Of a DNA stretch of 64,000 nt, positions 1 through 7,887 are shown one piece after another; position 1 is the first letter of the stretch; each line of letters opens with the position of its first letter. Both the position numbers and the translations under genes were made by a program. Location: contig CAVOWK010000022.1 of NCBI GenBank assembly GCA_963700045.1, positions 108,859 through 172,858 of the forward strand, read 5' to 3'. The notes under the pieces were generated by a model. The model searched no databases. It saw nothing but the letters and a program-made list of their open reading frames with translations, and was not told the DNA's origin. Source of the stretch: RPQJ01 sp963700045. GTDB lineage: Bacteria; Pseudomonadota; Gammaproteobacteria; Steroidobacterales; Steroidobacteraceae.

Positions 1-631
1 GCGTAGACGACGGCGGATTGCGCATGTCGCGTTCCGCGTCGCTGAGGCTGCGCTGGAAAGCGGGACGGGCAAATACCTTCGTCGCGTACTTGTCGACCGA
101 GGGAGCTGCCGCCGTGATTGCCGCTGCATCGACGTCCCACCGCGACAGGCGCCACAGGATCGGGGCGACCGCGGCATCGAGCTGCGAAAACTGGTCCGAC
201 AGGAACCACGGCCGCATGCGGAACAGCGGCTCCGACGCCAGGATGCTCTCCGTCAACATCTTGCGTGCACGGTCCTTGTCGCGACGGTCGGCTCCCGAAC
301 CCGGCTCGAGCGTGTCCGCCACCGCATACCACTCCTGCTCGATGCGACGCAGCGCGAGCCGTGCGTGCGCACGCGTGCCGGGATCGGTCGACGCCATCGA
401 CGGGTGCGGAAAGCGCTCGTCGATGTACTCGCAGATGATGCTGGGCTCGTAGACCACGACGTCGCGGTCCACCAGCGTCGGCACGGTCTGGTACGGATTG
501 AGGTCGATCAGGTCCTCGGGCGGGCGCACGAGGTCGGTCTCGACGATGCGCGTCGCGAGGGCCTTCTCGGCCAGCACGAGTCGCACACGGTGACAGCGCG
601 CGTCCATCGCGCGTGAATAGAGCGTCATCAT
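1..631 (-). CDS. sspA: Stringent starvation protein A (SspA), 3' end cut by window edge
   Basis: This is a glutathione-S-transferase-fold protein of the SspA family, an RNA polymerase-associated regulator. The reading frame is open from an ATG at 631 to the window edge, about 210 codons, close to the usual full length, so only the last residues are missing. The N-terminal thioredoxin-like half has MMTLYSRAMDARCHRVRLVL and the substrate-side motif LNPYQTVPTLVDRD followed by EPSIICEYIDE, which is typical of SspA. An AAGGAG lies about 11 bases before the first ATG; the next codon is also ATG, so either could start. It follows petC on the same strand with a gap of about 145 bases, the usual petABC-sspA order of gammaproteobacteria. 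sspB would be expected just outside the window (inference). Confidence 0.88.
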   Translation of the reverse strand, partial: MMTLYSRAMDARCHRVRLVLAEKALATRIVETDLVRPPEDLIDLNPYQTVPTLVDRDVVVYEPSIICEYIDERFPHPSMASTDPGTRAHARLALRRIEQEWYAVADTLEPGSGADRRDKDRARKMLTESILASEPLFRMRPWFLSDQFSQLDAAVAPILWRLSRWDVDAAAITAAAPSVDKYATKVFARPAFQRSLSDAERDMRNPPSST

Positions 632-776
632 GCTGAGGAGTCTCCTTGTCCAGCAGCACGAACCACCGCGGCAGGCTGCGCGCTCGGCGATGGCTGCAGT
701 TCCCCTGCCGCTCCGCGTGGCGCCCCGACGAGGCGCCACGGAGGAGACGATGGGGACCGCGCCGGCCTGGGCCGGC

Positions 777-1538
777 TTACTTCACGTCCTTCCAGTATTC
801 CTTCTTGAGCGCGTACGCGAGCAGCGTAAAGAACACCAGGAACGCGATGACCCAGTAGCCCAGCGCCTGGCGCCTGGCCTGTACCGGCTCACCGATGTAC
901 TCGAGGAAGTTGACGGTATCACGGACGAACGCGTCGTATTCCTCTGGCGTCAGCTTGCCAGGATTGGCCAGCTTGAATTCCTTGAAGTGCTTCTGCACAT
1001 TGCCCTGCGCGTCCGTGTGGCCCTCCCAGACGGCCTCCTGCGTGCCCTGCAGCTGCCACAGCACGTGCGGCATCGCGGTACCAGGCAGCGACAGGTTGTT
1101 CACGCCGGTGCCCTTGGCCGGGTCTGCGTAGAACGACTTCAGGAACGTGTAGACGTAGTCCGTACCCTTGCTGCGTGCGATCAGCGACAGATCGGGCGGC
1201 GCCACGCCGAACCACTGCTTGCCGTCGGTGGCGTGCAGGGCGTTGGTCATGGTCGAGTGCGGCGACTCGCCGGACCAGAGCAGGTTTTCGACCATCTGCT
1301 GTTCGCTAAGCCCGATGTCGGCGGCCATGCGGTTGTAGCGCACGAACTTGGCGGTGTGGCAACCGAGGCAGTAATTGACGAAGTTCCTGGCACCCCGCTG
1401 CAACGACGCCTGGTTGTGGATGTCGTTGTTCGCCTTCTCGACGTGCGTCGCGCCTCCCGCGGCCAGGGCGACGGAAGGCAGCGCGGCCAGCGCGGCGACG
1501 AACGCCATGAACTTCATTTTGCGACGGTCAGTGCGCAT
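777..1538 (-). CDS. petC: Ubiquinol-cytochrome c reductase, cytochrome c1 subunit
   Basis: Cytochrome c1 carries the c-type heme of the bc1 complex and passes electrons from the Rieske protein to soluble cytochrome c on the periplasmic face. The 253-residue product has a signal peptide (MAFVAALAALPSVALAAGG), the heme-attachment motif CLGCH (Cys57, Cys60, His61), a likely Met axial ligand in GTAMPHVLW, and one C-terminal membrane anchor ending in a basic tail. The ATG at 1538 overlaps the end of petB by 11 bases and has GAGG upstream. A second ATG at 1517 (MKFMAF) would give a more ordinary signal peptide, so the start is slightly uncertain. It is the third gene of petABC. Confidence 0.96.
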   Translation of the reverse strand: MRTDRRKMKFMAFVAALAALPSVALAAGGATHVEKANNDIHNQASLQRGARNFVNYCLGCHTAKFVRYNRMAADIGLSEQQMVENLLWSGESPHSTMTNALHATDGKQWFGVAPPDLSLIARSKGTDYVYTFLKSFYADPAKGTGVNNLSLPGTAMPHVLWQLQGTQEAVWEGHTDAQGNVQKHFKEFKLANPGKLTPEEYDAFVRDTVNFLEYIGEPVQARRQALGYWVIAFLVFFTLLAYALKKEYWKDVK

Positions 1539-2805
1539 GGTAGGTGACCCTCGTCGGCACGGGCTTGGTCTTGTCGATGCTCGAGTACCACGGCATCAGC
1601 AGGAAGTACGCGAAGTAGATGACCGTGAAGAATCGCGCCGCCATCGTGAAGGCGGGTGTCACCGGCTGCAGGCCGAGGTAACCCAGCGCGACGAAGCTGA
1701 TCGCGAACGAGTACAGGAAGAACTTGAACAGCGGGCCGCGGTAGCGGATCGACCTGACCTTGCCGCGGTCGAGCCAGGGCAGGAAGACGAACAGCACGAC
1801 GGCGATGCCCATCAGCGCGGCGCCGAGCGGCTTGCTCGGGACGGCGCGCAGGATCGCGTAGAACGGCGTGAAGTACCACACCGGCGCGATGTGCGGCGGC
1901 GTCTGCAGCGAGTTCGCGGGGTCGAAATTGGCGTTTTCGAGGAAGTACCCGCCCATGGTCGGCGCGAAGAAGATGACCAGCGCGAACAGGATCAGGAAGA
2001 CCCCGAGCCCGACCATGTCCTTGACCGTGTAGTACGGGTGGAACGGGATGCCGTCGAGCGGGATGCCGTCCGGCCCCTTGACCTTCTTGATCTCGACGCC
2101 GTCCGGGTTGTTCGAGCCAACCTCGTGCAGGGCCATCAGGTGCGCGATCACGAGGAAGACGAGCGCGAACGGGATCGCGACCACGTGCAGTGCGAAGAAG
2201 CGGTTCAGCGTGACGTCCGAGATGTAGAAATCGCCGCGGATCCATTCGGTGAGCGAATCACCGACCACCGGGATGGCGCCGAACAGCGACACGATGACCT
2301 GCGCGCCCCAGTAGGACATGTTGCCCCAGGGGAGGAGGTAACCGAAGAAGCCTTCGGCCATCAGCGCGAAGTAGATCAGCATGCCGAAGATCCACAGCAG
2401 CTCGCGCGGCTTCTGGTACGACCCGTACAGCAGCGCGCGGAACATGTGCAGGTAGACGACGATGAAGAACGCCGAGGCGCCGGTCGAGTGGATGTAGCGG
2501 ATCAGCCAGCCCCACTCCACGTCGCGCATGATGTATTCGACGGAACCGAAGGCGTCGGCGGACGACGGCTTGTAGTTCATCGTCAGGAACAGGCCCGAAA
2601 GGATCTGGATCACCAGCACGACCAGGGCGAGCGAGCCGAAGTAGTACCAGAAGTTCATGTTCTTCGGCGCGTAGTACTCCGACACCTGCGACTTCCACAG
2701 GGTCGTCAGCGGGAAGCGCTCGTCGATCCACGTCGTCAGGCCGGACAGCATGCCGCCACCGGATTTCGTGGCCGTCTTCGCGGCCGCGTTGCTGCTGCTC
2801 ATCAC
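1528..2805 (-). CDS. petB: Ubiquinol-cytochrome c reductase, cytochrome b subunit
   Basis: Cytochrome b is the membrane core of the bc1 complex, holding two b hemes and the Qo and Qi quinone sites. The 425-residue protein is of normal length, with about eight hydrophobic segments and the paired heme-ligand histidines in HSTGASAFFIVVYLHMF and HVVAIPFALVFLVIAH. The conserved Qo motif usually written PEWY reads PVWY here (HIAPVWYFTPFYAILRA), so the Glu is replaced by Val. It overlaps petA by four bases (ATGA) and petC by eleven, so the three are translationally coupled. Confidence 0.97.
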   Translation of the reverse strand: MMSSSNAAAKTATKSGGGMLSGLTTWIDERFPLTTLWKSQVSEYYAPKNMNFWYYFGSLALVVLVIQILSGLFLTMNYKPSSADAFGSVEYIMRDVEWGWLIRYIHSTGASAFFIVVYLHMFRALLYGSYQKPRELLWIFGMLIYFALMAEGFFGYLLPWGNMSYWGAQVIVSLFGAIPVVGDSLTEWIRGDFYISDVTLNRFFALHVVAIPFALVFLVIAHLMALHEVGSNNPDGVEIKKVKGPDGIPLDGIPFHPYYTVKDMVGLGVFLILFALVIFFAPTMGGYFLENANFDPANSLQTPPHIAPVWYFTPFYAILRAVPSKPLGAALMGIAVVLFVFLPWLDRGKVRSIRYRGPLFKFFLYSFAISFVALGYLGLQPVTPAFTMAARFFTVIYFAYFLLMPWYSSIDKTKPVPTRVTYHAH

Positions 2806-3392
2806 GCGTTCCCCTTCTCAGCGCCGATCAGGATGCGGCCGTCGGTCACGAACTGGTACGGCGGCACGGGCAGGTTCGTCGGTGCCGGGACGTCCTTGAA
2901 GACGCGGCCGGAGATGTCGAACTTGGAACCGTGGCAGGGGCAGAAGAAGCCGCCCGGCCAGTCGGCGGAGACCGTCACGTCGCCGGGCGAGAACTTGTCG
3001 AGCGGCGCGCAGCCGAGGTGCGTGCAGACACCGATGAGTACCAGGTATTCGGGCTTCAGCGCGCGCGCAGCACCCCTGGCGAATTCGGGCTGGTCGGACT
3101 CCGCCGATTCGGGGTCGCGCAGCTCGCCGACGACGCCGTCGAGCTGGGCCAGCATCTGCGGCGTACGGTGCACGATGTAGACCGCCTTGCCGCGCCACTC
3201 GACCTTGAGCATCGCGCCCGGCTCGAGCTTGCTGATGTCCACTTCCACCGGCGCGCCCATGGCTTTGGCGCGGGCGCTGGGTTTCCAGGAGGCCAGGAAC
3301 GGTACCGCGACGAACGCAGCGCCAACGGCGCCGGTCGCGACTGTGGCGACGGTCAGGAAATGGCGCCTGCCCGTATCGACTTCTTCGGTCAT
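2802..3392 (-). CDS. petA: Ubiquinol-cytochrome c reductase, Rieske iron-sulfur subunit
   Basis: This subunit takes the first electron from ubiquinol through a 2Fe-2S cluster and hands it to cytochrome c1. The 196-residue protein has a twin-arginine-like N-terminus (GRRHFLTVAT) leading into a single membrane anchor. The two cluster-binding boxes are CTHLGC (Cys123, His125, Cys128) and CPCHG (Cys151, Cys153, His154). The ATG at 3392 follows GAGGAGAGAG at a suitable distance. It is the first gene of petABC, and a TATAAT sits about 40 bases upstream. Confidence 0.97.
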   Translation of the reverse strand: MTEEVDTGRRHFLTVATVATGAVGAAFVAVPFLASWKPSARAKAMGAPVEVDISKLEPGAMLKVEWRGKAVYIVHRTPQMLAQLDGVVGELRDPESAESDQPEFARGAARALKPEYLVLIGVCTHLGCAPLDKFSPGDVTVSADWPGGFFCPCHGSKFDISGRVFKDVPAPTNLPVPPYQFVTDGRILIGAEKGNA

Positions 3393-3430
3393 CCAGCTCT
3401 CTCCTCACGATCCCCGGGGGGCAGCAGCGC

Positions 3431-3436
3431 ATTATA
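3431..3436 (-). promoter_or_regulatory. Probable -10 element for petABC
   Basis: Read on the minus strand this is a perfect TATAAT, 38 bases before the petA start codon. No good TTGACA lies 17 bases further upstream; that position falls inside the pyrimidine arm of the repeat array. Assignment as a promoter is inference from sequence and position. Confidence 0.5.
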
Positions 3437-3444
3437 GGGGATAC

Positions 3445-3573
3445 GAGGGGAAGGGGAGGAAGGGGAGGAAGGGGAGGAAGGGGAGGAAGGGGATGAAGGG
3501 GATCAAGAGTCGTCCTGCACTTCCTGACACTTCCTATCACTTCCTGTCCTTCCTGTCCTTCCTGTCCTTCCTA
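3445..3573 (-). repeat. Intergenic AGGAAGG-type purine/pyrimidine array between murA and petA
   Basis: Read on the minus strand, the array starts at the murA stop codon (TAGGAAGG), runs as repeated 9-base units of the form GACAGGAAG, and passes through a short mixed segment. It then becomes pyrimidine-rich with repeated TCCTCCCCT units until just before the petA -10 element. The purine and pyrimidine arms are complementary, so an imperfect hairpin is possible. Two further arrays with the same layout lie at 11496-11645 and 24559-24713. Confidence 0.85.
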
Positions 3574-4836
3574 GCCCCGATCGTTCATGCGCCGGATCTG
3601 TGCGCCGAGGCCCGCCAGCTTTTCCTCGATGCATTCGTATCCACGGTCGATATGGTAGATGCGCTCGACGTCCGTGGTGCCCTCGGCCACCAGTCCCGCG
3701 ATGACGAGGCTGGCCGAGGCGCGCAGGTCGGTGGCCATGACCGGCGCAGCGGTCAGCTTCGGCACGCCCTTGATGATCGCCGTGTTGCCTTCGAGGCGGA
3801 TTTCGGCGCCCATGCGTCGCATTTCGAGCAGGTGCATGAACCGGTTCTCGAAAATCGTTTCCACGATGGTACCCACCCCTTCCGCGACCGTGTCCAGGGC
3901 CGCGAACTGGGCCTGCATGTCGGTCGGAAATCCCGGGTGCGGCGCTGTCCGGATGTCGACCGCCCTGGGCCGGCGGCCATGCATGTTCACCTCGACAAAG
4001 CCCTCGCCACGGATCACCTCCGCGCCGGCTTCGGCCAGCTTGCCCAGCACCGCGTCCAGGTGCTCGGCCCGGGCATTGCGCGCACGGACCCTGCCGCCCG
4101 TGATCGCGCCGGCCACCAGGTACGTGCCAGCCTCGATGCGGTCCGGCAGCACCTCGTAATGCGTGCCGTGCATGCGTTCGACGCCCTCGACCAGGATGGT
4201 GTCGGTGCCGTGCCCGGTGATCTTCGCGCCCATGGCGATCAGGAACTGGGCCAGGTCCACGATTTCCGGCTCGCGCGCCGCGTTCTCGAGAATCGTCTGC
4301 CCTTCGGCCAGGCACGCCGCCATCATCAGGTTCTCGGTGCCGGTGACGGTGACCGTGTCCATGACGATCCGCGCGCCCTGCAGGCGCCCGGCGCGGGCCC
4401 GGATGTAGCCGTTCTCGATGTGGACTTCCGCGCCCATCGCCTGCAGGCCGGCCACGTGGATGTTGACCGGACGTGCGCCGATGGCGCAGCCGCCGGGCAG
4501 CGAGACGTCGGCGCGGCCAAACTTCGCGACCAGCGGGCCAAGCACTAGGATCGCCGCGCGCATGGTCTTGACGAGTTCGTAAGGGGCGGAGGTCACGTTC
4601 GTCGTCGTGGGGTCGACCTCGACGCGCATGCGCTCGTCGACCGTCACGCTGGCGCCCATGCGGCCGAGCAGCTCGATCATGGTGGTGACGTCACGCAGGT
4701 GCGGCACGTTGCTGACGATGACCGGCGAGTCCGCGAGCAGCGTGGCCGCGAGGATCGGCAGGGCCGCGTTCTTGGCGCCAGAAATGCGTACTTCGCCGTC
4801 GAGCGGCACGCCGCCCCGAATCTGCAGTTTGTCCAC
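3571..4836 (-). CDS. murA: UDP-N-acetylglucosamine 1-carboxyvinyltransferase
   Basis: MurA transfers enolpyruvate from PEP to UDP-GlcNAc, the first committed step of peptidoglycan synthesis, in the cytoplasm. The 421-residue length matches the family. It opens with the substrate motif GEVRISGAKNAALPILAATL and has the catalytic cysteine loop LPGGCAIGARPVNIH. I place the start at a GTG at 4836 (VDKLQIRGG) because AGGAG precedes it by seven bases; the frame stays open far upstream, but that part overlaps ibaG and kdsD and does not resemble MurA. ibaG lies 14 bases upstream on the same strand, the usual pairing. The stop codon TAG is also the first base triplet of the downstream repeat array. Confidence 0.96.
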   Translation of the reverse strand: MDKLQIRGGVPLDGEVRISGAKNAALPILAATLLADSPVIVSNVPHLRDVTTMIELLGRMGASVTVDERMRVEVDPTTTNVTSAPYELVKTMRAAILVLGPLVAKFGRADVSLPGGCAIGARPVNIHVAGLQAMGAEVHIENGYIRARAGRLQGARIVMDTVTVTGTENLMMAACLAEGQTILENAAREPEIVDLAQFLIAMGAKITGHGTDTILVEGVERMHGTHYEVLPDRIEAGTYLVAGAITGGRVRARNARAEHLDAVLGKLAEAGAEVIRGEGFVEVNMHGRRPRAVDIRTAPHPGFPTDMQAQFAALDTVAEGVGTIVETIFENRFMHLLEMRRMGAEIRLEGNTAIIKGVPKLTAAPVMATDLRASASLVIAGLVAEGTTDVERIYHIDRGYECIEEKLAGLGAQIRRMNDRG

Positions 4837-4850
4837 GGATCGGCTCCTGG

Positions 4851-5108
4851 TCAGCGCGGCTCGGCGCCGCCCCGCTCGGCCTGCCACTCGGCAGGGGTGT
4901 AGGCCTGGATCGACAGGGCGTGGACCTCGCGTCCCATCCTGGCACCCAACCCCGCGTACACCAGCTGGTGGCGCTGGATGGAGCGCTTGCCCTCGAACTG
5001 GGTCGCGATGACGATGGCCTCGAAATGGGTATCGTCGTCGGTCAGCACGCGGACCTGGGCACCGGGCAGGCCGGCGAGGATCAATTGGGTGACTTCGTCT
5101 GCCGTCAT
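4851..5108 (-). CDS. ibaG: BolA family protein (IbaG-like)
   Basis: This is an 85-residue BolA-family protein. Such proteins pair with monothiol glutaredoxins and handle 2Fe-2S clusters; IbaG is the member encoded next to murA and linked to acid stress in E. coli. The core pattern FEAIVIATQFEGKRSIQRHQ followed by LGARMGREVHALSIQAYTP is the BolA helix-turn region with its conserved His and C-terminal Ala-Leu-Ser. It stops 14 bases before the murA GTG, so the two are probably one transcript. kdsD diverges from it about 100 bases away. Confidence 0.88.
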   Translation of the reverse strand: MTADEVTQLILAGLPGAQVRVLTDDDTHFEAIVIATQFEGKRSIQRHQLVYAGLGARMGREVHALSIQAYTPAEWQAERGGAEPR

Positions 5109-5209
5109 GGTGGGTTCGCCGGGCGGATACAGCCCGCAAGTCTAAAGGAGAAGGCGTGCCGGCTGTAGGCTGTAGACTGTGGGCCTCCCTGGATCGACCC
5201 GTCCGTGCC

Positions 5210-6190
5210 ATGACCGACCCGAGCCTGATGATCGCCCGCGGCCGCCGTGTCCTCGCCACCGAGGCCGCAGCGGTCGCAGCCCTCGAGCACCGTCTCGACG
5301 ACTCGTTCGCCCGCGCCTGTGACGTCGTCATGGCCTGCACGGGCAAGGTCGTCGTGACCGGCATGGGCAAGTCCGGCCACGTCGGCAGCAAGATCGCCGC
5401 GACGCTCGCCAGCACCGGCACCCCGGCATTCTTCCTGCATCCCGGCGAAGCGATCCACGGCGACATCGGCATGATCACGGCGGCCGACGTCGTGCTCGCA
5501 CTCTCGAACTCTGGCGAGACGGACGAACTGCTCACCATTCTGCCGGTGATCAAGCGGCTCGACGTGCCGCTGATCGCGTTGACGGGCAACGGCGGTTCCA
5601 CCCTTGCCCGCTACGCAACCGTCACGCTCGACGTCAGCGTGCCCGCCGAGGCCTGCCCGCTCAACCTTGCGCCGACGGCGAGCACGACGGCAACCCTGGC
5701 GATGGGCGATGCGCTCGCGATCGCGGTGCTCGAGGCCCGCGGCTTCACCGAGGAAGACTTCGCGCGCTCGCACCCGGGCGGCAGCCTGGGCCGGCGCCTG
5801 CTGTTGCACGTCGAGAACGTGATGCGCAAAGGCGACGAGCTGCCGCGGGTCGGCCCGGACACGCCGCTGAGCGCCGGCCTGCTCGAGATGAGCCGCAAGG
5901 GCCTCGGCATGACCACCGTGGTGGACGCCGCGGGCCGCGTGCTTGGAATCTTCACGGACGGCGACCTGCGGCGCACGCTCGACAAACAGCTCGACATCCA
6001 TGCCACGCGCATGGCCGACGTCATGACCACGAAGTGCAAGGTCGCCGAACCGCGGATGCTCGCAGCCGAGGCCGTGCACTTGATGGAGACGCATCGCATC
6101 ACGTCCCTGCCGGTCGTGCAGTCGGATGACGATCGGCTGCTGGTCGGCGCCCTCAATGTCCACGATCTGCTGCGCGCGGGTGTCATGTGA
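5210..6190 (+). CDS. kdsD: Arabinose-5-phosphate isomerase
   Basis: KdsD interconverts ribulose-5-phosphate and arabinose-5-phosphate, the entry step to Kdo for lipid A inner core. The 326-residue product has an N-terminal SIS sugar-isomerase domain (VVVTGMGKSGHVGSKIAATL, and the phosphate-binding SNSGETDEL) and two C-terminal CBS repeats (from about residue 205, including GIFTDGDLRR and ITSLPVVQ). The frame is open further upstream to 5156, but MTDPSLMIARGRRVL at 5210 matches the family start; no clear Shine-Dalgarno is visible. It overlaps kdsC by four bases (GTGA), so the genes are coupled. Confidence 0.94.
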   Translation: MTDPSLMIARGRRVLATEAAAVAALEHRLDDSFARACDVVMACTGKVVVTGMGKSGHVGSKIAATLASTGTPAFFLHPGEAIHGDIGMITAADVVLALSNSGETDELLTILPVIKRLDVPLIALTGNGGSTLARYATVTLDVSVPAEACPLNLAPTASTTATLAMGDALAIAVLEARGFTEEDFARSHPGGSLGRRLLLHVENVMRKGDELPRVGPDTPLSAGLLEMSRKGLGMTTVVDAAGRVLGIFTDGDLRRTLDKQLDIHATRMADVMTTKCKVAEPRMLAAEAVHLMETHRITSLPVVQSDDDRLLVGALNVHDLLRAGVM

Positions 6191-6693
6191 CGCAGCACGA
6201 TCCGGCCCTGCTCGAGCGCGCCCGCCGGGTCAGGCTGCTCGTGCTCGACGTCGACGGCGTGTTGACCGACGGCCGCCTGCACATCACCGCCCATGGCGAA
6301 GAGACGAAGGTCTTCCACGTGCGTGATGGCTCCGGCATCGTCGCCGTGCAGCGCGCCGGCATCGCCGTGGCCATCATCTCCGGCCGCGATTCGCCGGCGG
6401 TCACGCGCCGCGCGGCTGAGCTGGGCATTCGCCACGTGCGCCAGGGCATTGCCGACAAGCGTGCTGCGCTCGACGAACTGCTGAGCGAACTGCAGGTCGC
6501 TGCCGATGCGCTGGCCTGCGTGGGTGACGACACACCCGACGTGCCGATGCTCGAGCGTGCAATCCTGGCTGTCGCCGTGGCAGATGCCCATGCCACGGCG
6601 CGCGCCGCAGCCCACTGGACCACGCCTTCGGCCGGCGGCCTTGGCGCCGTGAGAGAAGTATGCGATCTGCTACTGACCGCACACGGCACCTGA
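6187..6693 (+). CDS. kdsC: 3-deoxy-D-manno-octulosonate-8-phosphate phosphatase
   Basis: KdsC removes the phosphate from Kdo-8-phosphate in the Kdo pathway. The 168-residue protein is a compact C0-type HAD phosphatase with the nucleophile motif LDVDGVLTDG near the N-terminus, IISGRDSPAV as motif II, the Lys in GIADKRAAL, and motif III in CVGDDTPDVPML. The start is GTG at 6187, overlapping the kdsD stop. The 3' end overlaps lptC by 34 bases. The kdsD-kdsC-lptC-lptA-lptB order is conserved in gammaproteobacteria. Confidence 0.94.
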   Translation: MTQHDPALLERARRVRLLVLDVDGVLTDGRLHITAHGEETKVFHVRDGSGIVAVQRAGIAVAIISGRDSPAVTRRAAELGIRHVRQGIADKRAALDELLSELQVAADALACVGDDTPDVPMLERAILAVAVADAHATARAAAHWTTPSAGGLGAVREVCDLLLTAHGT

Positions 6694-7244
6694 TCCAGCG
6701 CATCGTGACGATGTTGGCGGTGGTGGCCGGCGGCGCCCTGCTGCTCAGGATGCTGGCGGGCAGCCCGGACGACGTCACGGAGTCCGCCGCCGCCGCGGAC
6801 GAACGCGGCTATTACCTGAATGACGCCAAGCTAACCGAACTCGGCGCGGATGGCAGGCCGCGGGTCGTGGTGCGCGCCAGGTCGATCGAGCAGCAGCTCG
6901 CCGACCAGAGCGTGCGCCTGACACAACTCGAACTCGACTACACCACGCAGGAGCAGGGCGAATGGCGCGTGACCGCGGATCGCGGGCGCATGCCGAGCGA
7001 CCGCGGGTCGCTGCAGCTGGAGGGCAACGTGCTCGTCGTCGGCACCGCGGAGCGCGGCGAGGGCAAGGCCGTCATCCGCACCGACGAATTGGCTTATGAC
7101 ACGCGCACGAACGTGGTGCAGACCGCGGCGCCCGTGACGCTGGATTTCGGGCCCCACCAATTGCGCGGACGCGGCATGCGCGTGGGTTTGAACCAGGGAA
7201 CGCTGCGGCTAGAATCGAACGTCAATGGCCAGTTCATTCCTTAA
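6660..7244 (+). CDS. lptC: LPS export ABC transporter periplasmic protein LptC
   Basis: LptC is a bitopic inner-membrane protein that receives LPS from LptB2FG and passes it to LptA. The 194-residue product has a single N-terminal membrane segment (IVTMLAVVAGGALLLRML) and a periplasmic beta-jellyroll region with the typical LptC patterns YYLNDAKLTELGADGRPR and TDELAYDTRTNVVQT. It overlaps kdsC by 34 bases and lptA by 20 bases, so the whole set is tightly coupled. Confidence 0.9.
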   Translation: MRSATDRTRHLIQRIVTMLAVVAGGALLLRMLAGSPDDVTESAAAADERGYYLNDAKLTELGADGRPRVVVRARSIEQQLADQSVRLTQLELDYTTQEQGEWRVTADRGRMPSDRGSLQLEGNVLVVGTAERGEGKAVIRTDELAYDTRTNVVQTAAPVTLDFGPHQLRGRGMRVGLNQGTLRLESNVNGQFIP

Positions 7245-7887
7245 GCGCCGACCGGCGCGCAGCTTGCTCGTGGCCGCCGTGACGCTGCTGGGCGCAGTTC
7301 CGTACGCTCGCGCGCAGACCGGGCTGCCAGCGGGCAACTCGGAGCTGCCGATCAACCTCGAAGCCGCTTCGTCGGATTTCGACTACAAGAACAACACGCT
7401 GCTGTTCAAGCGCGTGAAGATCACGCAGGGCGGGCTCGAGGTCACCGCGCAGCAGGCGAGCGCGACCGGGCTCGAGTTCAACAACTCCGAGTGGCGGCTG
7501 CAGGGCGACGTGATGATCACGGTGCCGGGCGGCAAGCTGCAGTCGGGCGAGGCACGCGTGATGTTCAGGAACAACGCGATCGCCAGCGCGTCGATCAAGG
7601 GTTCGCCGGCGCAGTTCGAGCAGCGGCTGAAGGAGAAGAACCAGGTGGCGCGGGGACGTGCGGCCGCCATCGACTACGACGTCAAGGCCGCAACCGTGCG
7701 CCTGACGGGAGATGCCTGGCTGACCGACGGCAACAACGAGATTCGCGGCAATACGCTGGTCTACGACATCGGCCGCGAACGCGTGCAGGCCAACCCGAGC
7801 GAGAAGGACCCGGGCGGCGTGAAGATCACGATCAATCCCCCGGCAAAGACCCCCGCGGCAAAGCCCGACGACGGCAGCGGCCCATGA
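7225..7887 (+). CDS. lptA: LPS transport periplasmic protein LptA
   Basis: LptA forms the periplasmic bridge that carries LPS to the outer-membrane LptDE complex. The 220-residue precursor has a signal peptide (LLVAAVTLLGAVPYARA) and an OstA-like beta-jellyroll repeat region (INLEAASSDFDYKNNTLLF, later WRLQGDVMI and LTGDAWLTDGNNEIRGNTL). The C-terminal 20 residues are Pro/Lys/Asp-rich and look disordered. The start overlaps lptC and the stop overlaps lptB as ATGA. Confidence 0.93.
   Translation: MASSFLKRRPARSLLVAAVTLLGAVPYARAQTGLPAGNSELPINLEAASSDFDYKNNTLLFKRVKITQGGLEVTAQQASATGLEFNNSEWRLQGDVMITVPGGKLQSGEARVMFRNNAIASASIKGSPAQFEQRLKEKNQVARGRAAAIDYDVKAATVRLTGDAWLTDGNNEIRGNTLVYDIGRERVQANPSEKDPGGVKITINPPAKTPAAKPDDGSGP

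Noticed and set aside
1375..3180. Long plus-strand open frame opposite petB and petA
   Set aside because: Its translation is Arg/Asp/Glu/Val-rich mirror sequence of the real minus-strand genes and has no family motif; it is a high-GC shadow.
3445..3573. Possible CRISPR array at the AGGAAGG repeats
   Set aside because: Units are only 9 bases, with no unique spacers of regular length and no cas genes nearby.
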